A program made the position numbers and the translations under genes. Below are positions 23,872 through 34,810 of a stretch of 64,000 nt of DNA, piece by piece; the first letter of the stretch is position 1; every line of letters starts with the position of its first letter. The stretch comes from Daldinia sp. FL1419. Lineage: Eukaryota > Ascomycota > Sordariomycetes > Xylariales > Hypoxylaceae. A model generated the notes under the pieces. That model was not told where the DNA came from. It searched no databases and saw nothing but the letters and a program-made list of their open reading frames with translations. The stretch is taken from NCBI GenBank assembly GCA_025201765.1, contig MU623340.1, forward strand, positions 124,001 to 188,000. The letters are read 5' to 3'.

Positions 23872-24853
23872 CTACGAGCGTGTGAGCTCGACCTTTATTA
23901 AACCGTTAGGTCCGGACTGCGGCGCGTACACTTCGGCGTCCTTGCCGGTGTTCTTAAGGCCCTTGTGCCAGGATAGATCTATAAGTGGGTATGGTTAGAA
24001 CACGATCGGTGAAGAATTGGGGGTTGTAATAGGAGGAGGGGGGAGAGGGGGGAGGGGAGAGGGGGGACTTACCGATTTCAAAGTAGTGCTTGTTAGGTAG
24101 TGCGTATGAGACGGACTTGACTTCGGGCGCAGCCTCGAGGATCTGCTCGCCCATCTTGTACATGGTGTGCTGAACCGAGGGACTACTCTCCTCCGCGAAC
24201 GTCTTCATGGTGATTCTACGAGCATCTTCCCAGGCCTTGTCGAACTGGGAGACCTTCTCCTCGACCGCCTTTACGCTCGGTAGTGTGTTCCAACTCCACG
24301 TGGCGTCGACGTCGGTCGATAGGATACGGTCCCAGGTCTCGGCGAGCGTGGTGTACTCGTCGCGAACAAAGCCGTGGAAAGCCGATCCGGTGCTTTTCAG
24401 TACTAGTAATCCGGCGATACCGCTTGTCAGCTCGATTCCCTTGCGGGTGATCCGGGCCTCGACGTTGCGAGTTTCCTCGCCGTCGCGGTAGAAGCTGTGG
24501 GGGTGCTCCTTTCCGTCGATGACCATGCGGGTCCACCGCTTTACGGCTATGCTGATATTGGCGGCGTGAATGTGGGAGTATTGGTCTAGGAAGTGTTGTC
24601 CCAAGTAGCTGGCGTATAATTCCGGTGGGTTCACGGGGTGTTCCTTGGCTTTGATGTAGATGGTGTTCTTCATAGAGTCTGTGGCCACGACGACGCTGTT
24701 GTCCGCTACCGTGTACGACGACTCAATGTCCCCCTCGAGTAAGCAACATACGGTCATCTCCGTAACCGTGTGAATACCCGTCGCCTCGTCCTTGTGGACT
24801 TTGTACACACGGACATTGTCCTTTCCGTACCGAGCAGCTGATATGACAGGCAT
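23872..24853 (-). CDS. uaZ: Uricase (urate oxidase; 2 exons, 295 aa)
   Basis: Exons 24073-24853 and 23872-23978. Uricase oxidises urate to 5-hydroxyisourate in purine catabolism, normally in peroxisomes. The lysine-threonine dyad region is visible (ARYGKDNVRVYKV near the start and VATDSMKNTIYIKAKEHP at about residues 56-72), as is the active-site His in NKHYFEIDLSWHKGL across the exon junction. The T-fold tandem structure and the length fit the family. The C-terminus is odd: after APQSGPNGLIK the protein ends VELTRS, so it lacks the SKL-like tripeptide expected for peroxisomal import, and the in-frame sequence after the stop offers none either. Upstream GATA cores (TGATAG at 25120-25125, CGATAA at 25420-25425) could mediate nitrogen regulation, but this is inference. 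Confidence 0.94.
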
Positions 24854-26982
24854 GATGACAGGATTTATATTTGTATTATTCGGGTTTTCTCTCTCTTATT
24901 CGCCTCACTCCTTGCTTTTTTATGCTTTACAAAGATCGAGGATTTATAATCCGCATAAAGTTCAAGGAAAAATTCAAACCGCTGGGGGATGTGCTGGGAA
25001 ACCTTGCTCTATAAATGATGGCTCAGGTGCAACGTGATGCAGAAATGTTGGAAGTCGAATTCTATTCCTGTACAATAGCAATCAGACCGAGACAATCGGA
25101 TGCCGATACTGAGTAAAAATGATAGTAAGAAAAAGGAAGTCGTGAATCATGGGCCCGATTCAAGAGTCTACGGAAGAGGAAGAATAAAGACGGTGCGACG
25201 GAAAGGGAGAGAAGAAGATATGGACATGACAACGGTAGGTATTTATATCCAACTAGTCCCTATCTACCTGGGCAGTGTCATATGGAGCAATGCCATAATA
25301 GAGCTACGTATGTAAGGTATGTAAGGTATATAAGTATATGTAGGAGGTATTTGGTATTTACCTCGTGCCCCGTGCCTTGTGCCTTGTGCCTCGGGCCTCT
25401 CTTGTGCGTTGGAGAGATACGATAAGCTCTCCAAGCTCCAAAATGGAAATCCAGCCACCAGGGAACGAAGCCATGTACTGCATACTCTCCCTACTCTTAC
25501 CTACCGACTTGGACTTATTAGACCATTACCGACCCTCCATTCTCCCCCAAATCTAGATGCATACGTAACCTGAATAAGTTCATAATAGGTTCGTATATGG
25601 GATGCAGGGACGTAGTAGTAAAACGCAGATCCGGGTCCAGGACAGTCCCGAATTTAGCTTCTCGACTGGGCAACACAGCAGATCGCACTCTAGTGCAGGC
25701 CGGAAAGCGCCTATAACATATATGATAGCATGTATAGGATGTATAGGATGTATACTACCCACGAGGAGGTGCCATGAGGGTAGGCGTGGTTATGGAGTAC
25801 ATGAATGTAAAGTTGGGTGAGTCGGGTAAGTTGGTTACACAAGAACGGGATGAGAAAAGGAAAAGGGTGTAAAAAGGAGGGGCAATTCCTAGGACCTCCC
25901 ACGTAAAATGGCGTAAAATGGACCCAGTTAACTGGCTCCGGATGGGGTCTTTTTAGAAGCTAAGCTTGCGGTAAATGCAGTAACTGCAGTAATTCTGTAG
26001 TTCTTGCAGTCTCTTGCAGTCTCTTGCAGTTCATTTTTCGGCAAGCTCTCCCCTCTACAGCCAATCATAATTCAATATTTTATCGGAACACGCCGACTTC
26101 CCCTACAAACCAAGGCCGACTCCTACCGTAATCGGTACTTAGCTTAACCCTGTTCCAGCTCCGCTTTACTAATTAGCTTCTTCTGCTTCTGTAGACTTTC
26201 CTTTTCCTAATACCCCCGGTATTAAGTCTTTGGAGCCTTCTTATCCGCCAGGTCTTGTCCTACCCTTTACGCCTTTTTTTTTCTTGCTTGGTGCTAATGT
26301 AGGGAACATGCGGTCTAGATCCCCCAATCTAGATTTTGTCGCGGGCTGATGTCATTCCTAAGACCATACATACGGAGAAAGAGGAGGTGGTCTACCTACC
26401 TCCCCTCCTAAGAGGTACCTAGTTTGAGCTGTTAAGCGACTTAATGTGAACCTATTATCCATTGCCCCCCGTTGGCTTTTTCGTTTGCGGTCCTTCTAAA
26501 GTTTCCTCGAGAGACAAAATTAATAAGCTGGTGTAGTATACTCAGTTCGTACCAATTATCGCACTATTATCCATTGGGAGAAGACTCGAACGATATTGCA
26601 GCTACGAACGCATCTGCAATAGCTTACTAGGTAACACGCCGAGCCTTTGCGTTATCAAACTTGTAAGATGTTTGATAGGTGTTTGTAACCGGTGAAGAAG
26701 GGTCGTTTGTCATTGGAAACGACTGCAGATGAGAGACATCAATTTCGCCGGTCGAGTTTGTACACGCCATATCTAATATGAAATCTAGCCCCTCAGCGAA
26801 ACACGTCAATTTGACTTACCCTCCCTTTAATAGCCATAGAGGTGGTTTAATATAATGCTGCGAGCACTAGGGCATGCGGGGCCCGAGGGTAGTATATACC
26901 TTACATGTTAGATTTGCTATCGATCATATCATAATGAAGTCGACGCCGTAACTGTGGTTCCTAATTTCAACATTGGCTCATG

Positions 26983-27022
<40 letters not shown>

Positions 27023-27042
27023 GCTGCTGCTGTTGTTGCTGT
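26983..27042. repeat. TTG/CTG trinucleotide microsatellite
   Basis: A run of about 19 TTG units with a few CTG interruptions in the uricase-lyase spacer. Confidence 0.9.
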
Positions 27043-27688
27043 TATATTGCTTCGGTGCACTTACAACGATGAGTTGAAGTTGTCAAGCTTATAATCGTTT
27101 GCTTCCACGAAAGGTTGAATAGTGGTCAATCTAATAAGGGCTAAATATAGAATCGCTAAGGCTGAAAATAGACAAGGGTAGGAGGTAGGTAGGTACTTTA
27201 TATGTTTGACCTCCCACCAAGTTGCTGACGCCAACATTACTCCAATCACAGGGACCGCGCCTTAGCTCTTTCTTATATGGTAAGCATCAACTCCGTATTT
27301 TATACTATGAAACTGTCTTAGCTGAAGCTGGCGGATCTCAGTTAAATGATTGGCGCTGCATACTAAAGCGCTATATGACGGCCGGCACTTTGACGAGACG
27401 AATCATACAACTTCTCCCTATAAGCTAATTTGCATGATGGCCTATGTTAGGTTATATGATCCGTCATGCCCATAAGATGAGCATTTCTTGATAAGGTAGG
27501 TCAAGATCTCAGCTGACGATCCGACTACTTTAGTCATTCAGTGAATATACAACTCCAAATTCAGGGGCTTTATTTATACGCTGGTGGACGAGAGCCCTAT
27601 AGGCGGAGCCCTCATAACTCTGGCAGCACCAGATAATCCAATATGGAAGGTTGTATTCGAACAAGTAACGTTAGGACTTCACTTTGGG

Positions 27689-27696
27689 TATATATA
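27689..27696 (+). promoter_or_regulatory. Candidate TATA box of the glucuronan lyase gene
   Basis: TATATATA about 108 bases upstream of the lyase ATG at 27804, at a plausible distance for a core promoter of an inducible secreted enzyme. Supported by position and sequence only. Confidence 0.4.
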
Positions 27697-27803
27697 TGAA
27701 TGTCGATCCTCCTAGGCTAGAATATAACGTCTTAATTCTCATCACAGAAACCGAGCTTGCTCTTCATCATACCATAAAGAAGAATCGACACATTTACACC
27801 ACC

Positions 27804-28586
27804 ATGTATATCTCCAAGGTCGCAGCACTTGCGCTTCTTGCGCCTTCCGCGCTCGTCTCCGCCACTCCAGTCTTCAAGAATCACGGAACACTGGATGGAT
27901 GGGACGGTGTGAACCACGAGCACAAAGGAACCGTATCCCAGGTCGACAACGTGTCTTACAACTCAGGCTCCTCTATCAAGGTAGTTCAGACATACGACCC
28001 CAGCTACACAGGACGGTACCACTCCGAAGTGTACAAGAAGGACGTCTACAAGGTCGGCGACGAGGGGTTCTACGGCTTTGCTTTCCGGCTGCACTCGACT
28101 TGGGACACCTCGTCCAAACAATCTTACAACATCGCGCAGTTCATCAGCAACCTAGAGGACAACCCGGACAACACGTGCGGGGACGGGTACATCCCGTCGA
28201 TGATGCTGTGGGTGGAAGGTGACGAGCTCAAGATCCGCAGCAAGGGTGGCAACATGTGCGATAGTACGCTCAAGAAGTTCTCGGTCGGCGCAATCAAGCC
28301 GGGATCCTGGCACCGCGTGGTCCTGCAAGCCAAGTGGGAGAGCGACGCCTCGGGCTACTACAAGGTCTGGCTCGACGGCAAGCAGGTGCTGGAGAAGTCT
28401 GGCCTTATGACCACGTACAGGGACGCGCAGAGGAAGTATGGATTCCAGTTCCGCACTGGCTTGTATGCGAATTCCTGGCACGACGATAAGAGGATGGATG
28501 GGAACCAGGGAGTTCGCCAGCTATGGATTGACGAGGTTGCCGTTGGTAGCAGCTACGAAGATGTAGATCCCGGCATGCAGCAGTAA
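27804..28586 (+). CDS. Secreted glucuronan lyase, polysaccharide lyase family 20 (260 aa, no intron)
   Basis: Single-exon gene with ATG at 27804 in a good context (CACCATG). Residues 1-20 form a signal peptide (MYISKVAALALLAPSALVSA). The mature protein has the jelly-roll signature of PL20: FKNHGTLDGWDGVNHEHKG, YTGRYHSEVYKKDVY, DEGFYGFAFRLHSTWD, SWHRVVLQAKWESDASGYYK and FRTGLYANSWHDD. These match the Trichoderma-type beta-1,4-glucuronan lyase, which depolymerises glucuronan by beta-elimination. Two Cys in NTCGDGYIP and GNMCDST could pair. An upstream in-frame ATG at 27684 would bury the signal peptide and is unlikely to be used. Confidence 0.92.
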   Translation: MYISKVAALALLAPSALVSATPVFKNHGTLDGWDGVNHEHKGTVSQVDNVSYNSGSSIKVVQTYDPSYTGRYHSEVYKKDVYKVGDEGFYGFAFRLHSTWDTSSKQSYNIAQFISNLEDNPDNTCGDGYIPSMMLWVEGDELKIRSKGGNMCDSTLKKFSVGAIKPGSWHRVVLQAKWESDASGYYKVWLDGKQVLEKSGLMTTYRDAQRKYGFQFRTGLYANSWHDDKRMDGNQGVRQLWIDEVAVGSSYEDVDPGMQQ

Positions 28587-29563
28587 TCTTGTGGCGATTC
28601 TAGATTTTCTTGGATGAGAGTTTTGTGTTCGGGCTATAAATCCTCCTTTGAATAGTCAGTATGTTATAGATCGTGTCTTTCTTGATGTCTTTAGTTTTGG
28701 TGCCTGTTCTTGAATGATCCGATATCTCAGGGACTTTAATAATAAACATGTTTGTCTAAGTGCACGCATATCTAGGGTAGGTTAGGTTAGTTACCTAGGT
28801 AGGTAGTTGGTTAAGTCAAAGCTAAAATAATAATACCTTGGGCATTAACACTGGAATCCGGCGCCTACCTAATACGTATTATGAATTAGCTTTATAAAAG
28901 GGGTAAATACGTTTCGCCTTAGGTATTATATCGTCGAATGAGAACATGTCGTAGTAGCAAAGTTTAATACAAGTTTCAATATTATCTAATGGAAGTACCT
29001 AGGTAGGCACCTCCTTAGGTACCTGTAGACCCTGTATTGTTAGTACCTACCTACAGTAATACCTGCTAACCTTAGGTAGTTGAACTGAGCGCTGGGGGGA
29101 AACCGGGACAGAGCTAACCCAGCATGTAGTACAATACCTAATTGTACCATTCCAATTTTTAGGTATACTCCACCTTCATCCAATCCTTGCTGCCGCAATC
29201 CGACCCGTAAACCACTACTAAATCACTAAACTACAGCAAGGATCAATACAACAAACACTTACTTTTACTTTTAGTACTTCACTTTATGAGACATGACAAC
29301 GACGTCCCTTTATTCCATTATTCCAGTCGCTAGTAGTAGTCTTCTTTTTTGCGCAATTTCCCATCGTTTTGCCCGAGATAGACGGCTCACGCCCATCCAG
29401 CCCTTGAATCCGTACGTTTCTCTTTTAGAGGTCTAATAATCTTAGGTAGCCTGTCACGACATAAACACGAACCTATCATTCATCCGACGACACATCCGCT
29501 TCTCTCCATGAGTGGCGCTGCGGTCTGGTCCCAGACGGTGGGCATTTGGTCGGGTCTGCCACC
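28587..29563. promoter_or_regulatory. Spacer and upstream region of the RICTOR gene
   Basis: Intergenic region between two plus-strand genes, dense in TAGGTA-type palindromes (28776-28806, 28996-29055). It ends in the RICTOR leader with an overlapping upstream frame. No other gene is seen. Confidence 0.55.
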
Positions 29564-29570
29564 ATGCTGA
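29508..29570 (+). promoter_or_regulatory. Upstream frame overlapping the RICTOR start codon
   Basis: An ATG at 29508 opens a 20-codon frame (MSGAAVWSQTVGIWSGLPPC) whose TGA at 29568-29570 lies just inside the main coding region. The main ATG at 29564 is thus within this frame in a different phase. Such an overlapping frame usually lowers translation of the main protein or makes it depend on leaky scanning or reinitiation. Whether the leader is transcribed from here is unknown. Confidence 0.45.
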
Positions 29571-32500
29571 GCACCTCCGCCCAGACACCGACTCAGAAGT
29601 CGTTGGGCACGCAACCTACCTCTAATTCTCCCGTCGCCGCCCCCCCGCGACCGAGTCTCGATGGCGGTCTTCGACCTCCCGCTGCCGGCGATGGTGCCCG
29701 AAGTATGTCATCCACCACTACTTCCCTAGCCCCGAGGGGTGGCGGTTCCTTCAACCCTTCCCAGCCTCCAGGAAGTTTTAGCTCCGACCTACGCAGCCAA
29801 ACTATGCAGTCGAGAGCCGGTTCGAGAACTGACACCTATGTCCGCGAGAAGCTGGACGAGGACGACAATTCTATCGCCGAGGATACACTCAATGCCTTGA
29901 AGGATTCGCTCAGCCGCGAGATGAAGATCAAGGAAGGAAGCGAGAACATGTTGGAAGCCCTGAATGCAAAAAAAGCAAAACAGACCAAAGAACAGCGTCA
30001 GAGGGTCGAGGCCGAACTCACAGCCTCGAATACGAGGATAAAAGAGCTAAAGCAGAAGATCACAGATGCGCAGCGGTCCAAGGCTGTGCCCAGCACACCC
30101 ACGAGATCGCGTAACGAGGGGTTATTACGCGAGGGTCTACGATCGCCCCCGAGCGCATCAAGAAGCGGCGCCGGATCCGACTTCGAAGAACCGACGGAAT
30201 CTCCAACCTTTGCACTCGCTGAAATATTACAAGCTTTAGAAGTCGAGGGGATGACCCCTGAATATTATGTGGGGGGTGCCAACAACCTCGTAGATCTCTT
30301 CAAAAGACACCCCACGTTAAAGTATGACTTAGTGTGGTCCGTCTTTGGGGACAGGATGCAGGTTATGCTACTTAGCGGCAGCAGGGAAGTAGTAGCGTCA
30401 GGATACAGAATGCTACGATATTCTATTTCGGACATGGCTTCTCTGAAGAAGATACGCAGTCTAAATACCGACTTCATGGTGGTCGTATCCCTCGCTAAGG
30501 ACCGCAAGGCCGACGTCGAACGCGAGCAGGCTCTCAAGTTCGTTCGTGCCTTTTTGGATGTGAAAGATGGTGTTCGCGAGATATCAAGGGCCGTGGTTAG
30601 GACTATAGCAGCAGTCGCCGAGCAAGTTGAAGATCGGCTTCGGCCAATCTGTATCGAGACGCTCGCCGAGATTCTGCTGCGAGACCCCGCGTTGCTCGTA
30701 GCGTCTGGTGGGTTGGTGCCGTTGTCAGAGACCCTTGCCGAGGGGACTTACAAATCTCCCGAATCCTTATCTTCGGCTTTTCTCTATTTACTAGATGCGC
30801 CACATACGCGGAAATATCTACGAGCGGGATATGAGTTAGAGGTTCTATTTACGGCCTTTACCGACGCCCTATTCTCGTATGAAGGGGTCATAAAGCAAAA
30901 TTCGAGGGCAATCGCTTCTGCTTTAAAGAGTTGGTCTGGGCTCATGACCCTCTCCATGTACAACTTTAGAGCGATAGGCTCTTTGATATCCAGTTTGATG
31001 CTGCCTAGCGCGACGATTCGAGACACCGTCATGGATCTGCTTTATTCTCTCCTTCGCATCAAGCCCCCTGCATGGGCTACATCGTATCTTGCAGGACGAC
31101 GTCTGACGACGTACGGAAGAGTAACAACGTTGAAGTCTTCGACGCCAAGCAAGGAAGATACCGTCTACGAGGACGACGGTGCGGAGCAAAACTTCGTGGA
31201 GCATTATACGGCCTTACTCTTAGCCATATTCATTAAAGCGGGAATGATGCCAAATCTCCTTCAAGTTGCCCAGGGTACAGATGATCCTATGTTGAAGCGA
31301 AAAACAACTTTGCTCATCGGCGAAACCCTTAAACTCGCGAGCAGGATCCTGCCTCCTTCCTGGAGCAGCGAGCTCCAACTGCTTCCGGAACTATTCGCAG
31401 CCGCCTCACACTTCGAGGACGAGGCGCATTTTAACGCGACTGGGATTGTGTATCAGATCAGCAGTGTGAGTCGAACGCTATATCGCTCATCTCCAACAGG
31501 TTATGCTCCTGGCTACCTTCCCTCTAGCAGTATGCTAGAAAACATGGGCCATGCGGAAGAAGCGCCAAAGGCCAACGCTTTACTAAACCCTGACGATGCC
31601 ACATTCCGCCAGTTACTAATAGACTCGGGTGTTCTGGGCCATTCGAACCCTTCTAAATGGGACTGGGATGTCGTCTTGAAGATTATCGAAGGCCCGTTGA
31701 TGAACAGCAAACGCTTAGAAGAAGCCATCAAGGCGTCGAAATTCGCCAAAAGATTAGTAGGCTTTTATCGGCCTTTCAAGTTCAAATTCTCGGAGATTAA
31801 GAGCACGCGAAATACTCAGAAGTATGTCAGGGTTGGCTGCGCCCTTATCCATACCCTGCTCCAGACACCGGAGGGGATAAAATATCTAGCGGATAATAAG
31901 TTGCTGAGACAAATTGCCGAGTGTTTGGCTCAGTGTGATCCGGTAAGAATATTTGTATTAGAGGATCCATGGATAGGAATGCTTACACTTACTTTAGACC
32001 AGCGGTTTAACTGCACAGTATCCAATGTTTTCCAGGGATCGTCTTACGGATACACTATGCGGCGGCTATTTCCCCATGATCGGTGTTCTTAGCAGTGATC
32101 CCAAGGGACTACAGATGCTTGAAAGATGGCGCATCTTCAACATGATGTATCACATCGTCGATTTTAAGCAAAGACCGGATCTCATCAAGCTATTACTCAG
32201 TCACCTCGACTATAGTCTTATGGGACACCCACGCGTGCTATTATCAAAGGCTTTAACAGCCGGTACTAAAGAAATGCGGATACATAGCACCAACGTACTT
32301 CGAAAATATGCAACAAGGCAACGAGTTACGCCTACAGGTCAAGTTATCTCCGACTCTAAATGGGCAATTCAACTACTTGTCACACAACTCTACGATCCAG
32401 AAGTGGAGGTTTGTGCTACGGCGGTCAAGATTCTGGAGAAGGCCTGCAATAGTAAGGCTCTGCTCGAATACATAGTGGAATGCCGTCCTGCGTTGGACCA

Positions 32501-33617
32501 TCTTGGCGAAATTGGGGCACCTTTGTTACTCCGATTTCTGTCCACCTCCATCGGTTATCATTATTTGGATGGCTTAGACTATATAAGTAACGAAATGGAC
32601 GACTGGTTCCTCGGGCGCAACGATACTTACGTTAGTCTTATCGAGGCTAGTTTGGCGCGTTCTTTCATCGATACCCAAGAAGATCAGCCGCATCGCCTTA
32701 GTATTTATGAAGATGATTTGGACACAGATCAGGATAACCACGTACCACCTCACTTTTACCGGGAATTGACACGCACGAAAGAAGGCTGCAAATTACTCGA
32801 AGACAAAGGCCACTTTGAGGAGTTTGCCGCGACTATTAGGGAGTATGGAATGCTAGCGGACGACCCGGAGCTCATCACAAAAGTTAAAGGTTGCTTATGG
32901 GCAGTTGGAAATGTAGGCTCGATGGAGCTTGGCGCTCCCTTTTTGGAATCGACGGATGTAGTAGAGCACATCGTCAAAATTGCCGAATCTCATGACGTGA
33001 TGAGTCTTCGAGGTACCGCCTTTTTTGTTCTGGGTTTGATTTCACGGTCTACACACGGACTGGAGATCCTTTCTGAACATGGCTGGGAATCGAATACGAC
33101 GCCTTTAGGGATGTCATTGGGACTTTGCGTCCCTTCGAATCTTTCCAAGTTTTTCTCTTGCAAGCCCTGGAAGCACGAGATACCCGCACACATCAAACTA
33201 TTAGATACCCAGAAAACAGTGCTAGAGCCACCACCCGTGGAAATCGACGAGCAGGACCCAACCAATCGGCGGATATTAGAGCTTATGGGTGAGCTAGGCA
33301 ATATGGTACTCTATAAGAAAGCCAAGGTTGAGCTACTCCAGTTACGACATAAAAAGGCCCCGGGATTTCGCCAACCCGCCTTGTTCCTCAAGGTTTTAGC
33401 ATTACTAGAATGCCATCATTTCAGGCTACCAGACCGCCATCTGGTGATCGAACTGTTCGACAAGAGCGTCTTGAGACATATCGTTTACGGCGAGGAAAGC
33501 AGCGACGAATCAGCAAGTAGCTCGGGCGACGAACAGAGGACCGAACGGCAAAGGAGCATAAGTGACCCGGCCGAGATGGAGAGGATAATGGGGAGGACCC
33601 ATAATTCGTCGATATAG
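29564..33617 (+). CDS. tsc11: RICTOR homologue, TORC2 subunit (2 exons, 1325 aa)
   Basis: Exons 29564-31942 and 32019-33617, joined in phase 0 to read QCDPYPMFSRDRLTDTLCGG. A disordered Ser/Pro N-terminus leads to an HR1-type coiled coil at about residues 105-172. RICTOR N-terminal helical repeats follow (LAEILQALEVEGMTPEYYVG, then FVRAFLDVKDGVREISR). The middle and RasGEF_N-like regions extend across the splice site, and a C-terminal block carries the family's last conserved stretch (SHDVMSLRGTAFFVLGLISR, GMSLGLCVPSNLSKFF). Yeast Tsc11/Avo3, fission yeast Ste20 and animal RICTOR hold TORC2 together at the plasma membrane, controlling AGC kinases and actin polarity. The C-terminal tail is Ser/Glu-rich (SSDESASSSGDEQ) and likely phosphorylated. 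I start at 29564 because it is the first ATG in this frame. Confidence 0.94.
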
Positions 33618-34810
33618 CAGGGCGTGGCGGCGTAACACATTGCATATTATACCGGTGGGAGCAGAATAGGATGGGGAAAACGTCTAGGAGCGGCAAAATT
33701 TTTCGGGATTTTTGGACACGGCGAGATATAGTCTGCTTGCTTGGTTTCTTTTTGGAGGCAACTTGACCTGACTGGGGCGCAAATTCAACAGACAGCTACC
33801 TATCTACCTCCTTACCTACCTGTAAAAATATAGACGCGATATATGATACGGACTCCACAGAGAGAAATAAAAAGAAGGAAAGTTACTCGTTGCGAAATGC
33901 GAAATGCGCGCTACTTATTGCACTATATCTGGGGGGGAGAGGGGGAATGTCGCGAGCGGATAGGGGATGGGAGGGGAGGGGACGTGAATATTACCTTGCA
34001 TATGGCGTGGTGGTTTAACTCGGTTGGGCGGGCGGAATGGCATGATGCCTTGAATTAAATTTTGTTTTTGACTTGGCTTGTTTTGGTGCTCTTTTCGTTG
34101 TGTGTTGTGTTTTGTTGTGCTTCTTTCTGACTGCTACCAACCGTATTTAAGGGCATCTAGCTTGGCTCTGCTAGTGCTGTTTTCCGGCGTGAGCTTGATG
34201 TAAGCTTATGAGTCGAGGTCATGAGCTGGTCTCGTATCTATGCAAAATGAATATCGCTAATATTCTCATTGTCATCTTTTCCTTTACTATCAAATCATCT
34301 ATTTGGGAGTAGATCTCAACGTCTGCTTATGGTATTGAGAGTGCAAAAGGAGTAAGGGGAGGGCAGGAATTCCAAAATACCGAAAATTACGAGTATGTGT
34401 TAGGTACCTAGGTTTGGTAGGTAGGTATTTAACTTAACTGATTTATTATACAAGAGTTTCTAAAGTTCCAAATCAATTTTCGTGAAGGGTACACGATTTA
34501 CGAGGATGTGGAAAATGTATGCCTACGATATTGGAGCTCATCTGGGTCAACTCGCCGGTTATTTCCCCCAAAACACGACGAACCCCTTTCTACCTACCAT
34601 CGCGAACTTCAATCACTTAAGAAACATTGCCTTCAGTATTATTTATGTCTCTTCAGCATGCCATTCATTTCTCAGTACCTTTTCCAACCCTTAATTACAG
34701 CAAGAATATCTCAAGTCTCACGAGGCAATCCCATGCAACCCCCTTCTCTTCGCCTCTCCTCTTCATCTTTCTTATCCACAAGCACAGTTAAAAGAAAAGC
34801 CTTCTATCAT
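33618..34810. other. Convergent 3' spacer, no gene seen
   Basis: Tail-to-tail spacer between RICTOR and the chitin deacetylase. A TAGGTA cluster sits at 34404-34428. No supported gene. Confidence 0.6.

Larger units (their letters stand above)
24854..27803. other. Divergent spacer between uricase and glucuronan lyase, no gene seen
   Basis: About 2.95 kb with no recognisable gene. A 60-codon minus-strand frame at 26627-26809 has a protein-like composition but no start context or upstream exon I can defend. The spacer contains a TTG repeat at 26983-27042 and the promoter of the lyase. Confidence 0.5.

Noticed and set aside
26627..26809. Minus-strand 60-codon frame with protein-like composition (CTNSTGEIDVSHLQSF)
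   Set aside because: No defensible upstream exon, start or family; too short to call a gene from composition alone.
27684..27803. Upstream in-frame extension of the glucuronan lyase
   Set aside because: It would place 40 residues ahead of a clean signal peptide and would overlap the probable TATA box.
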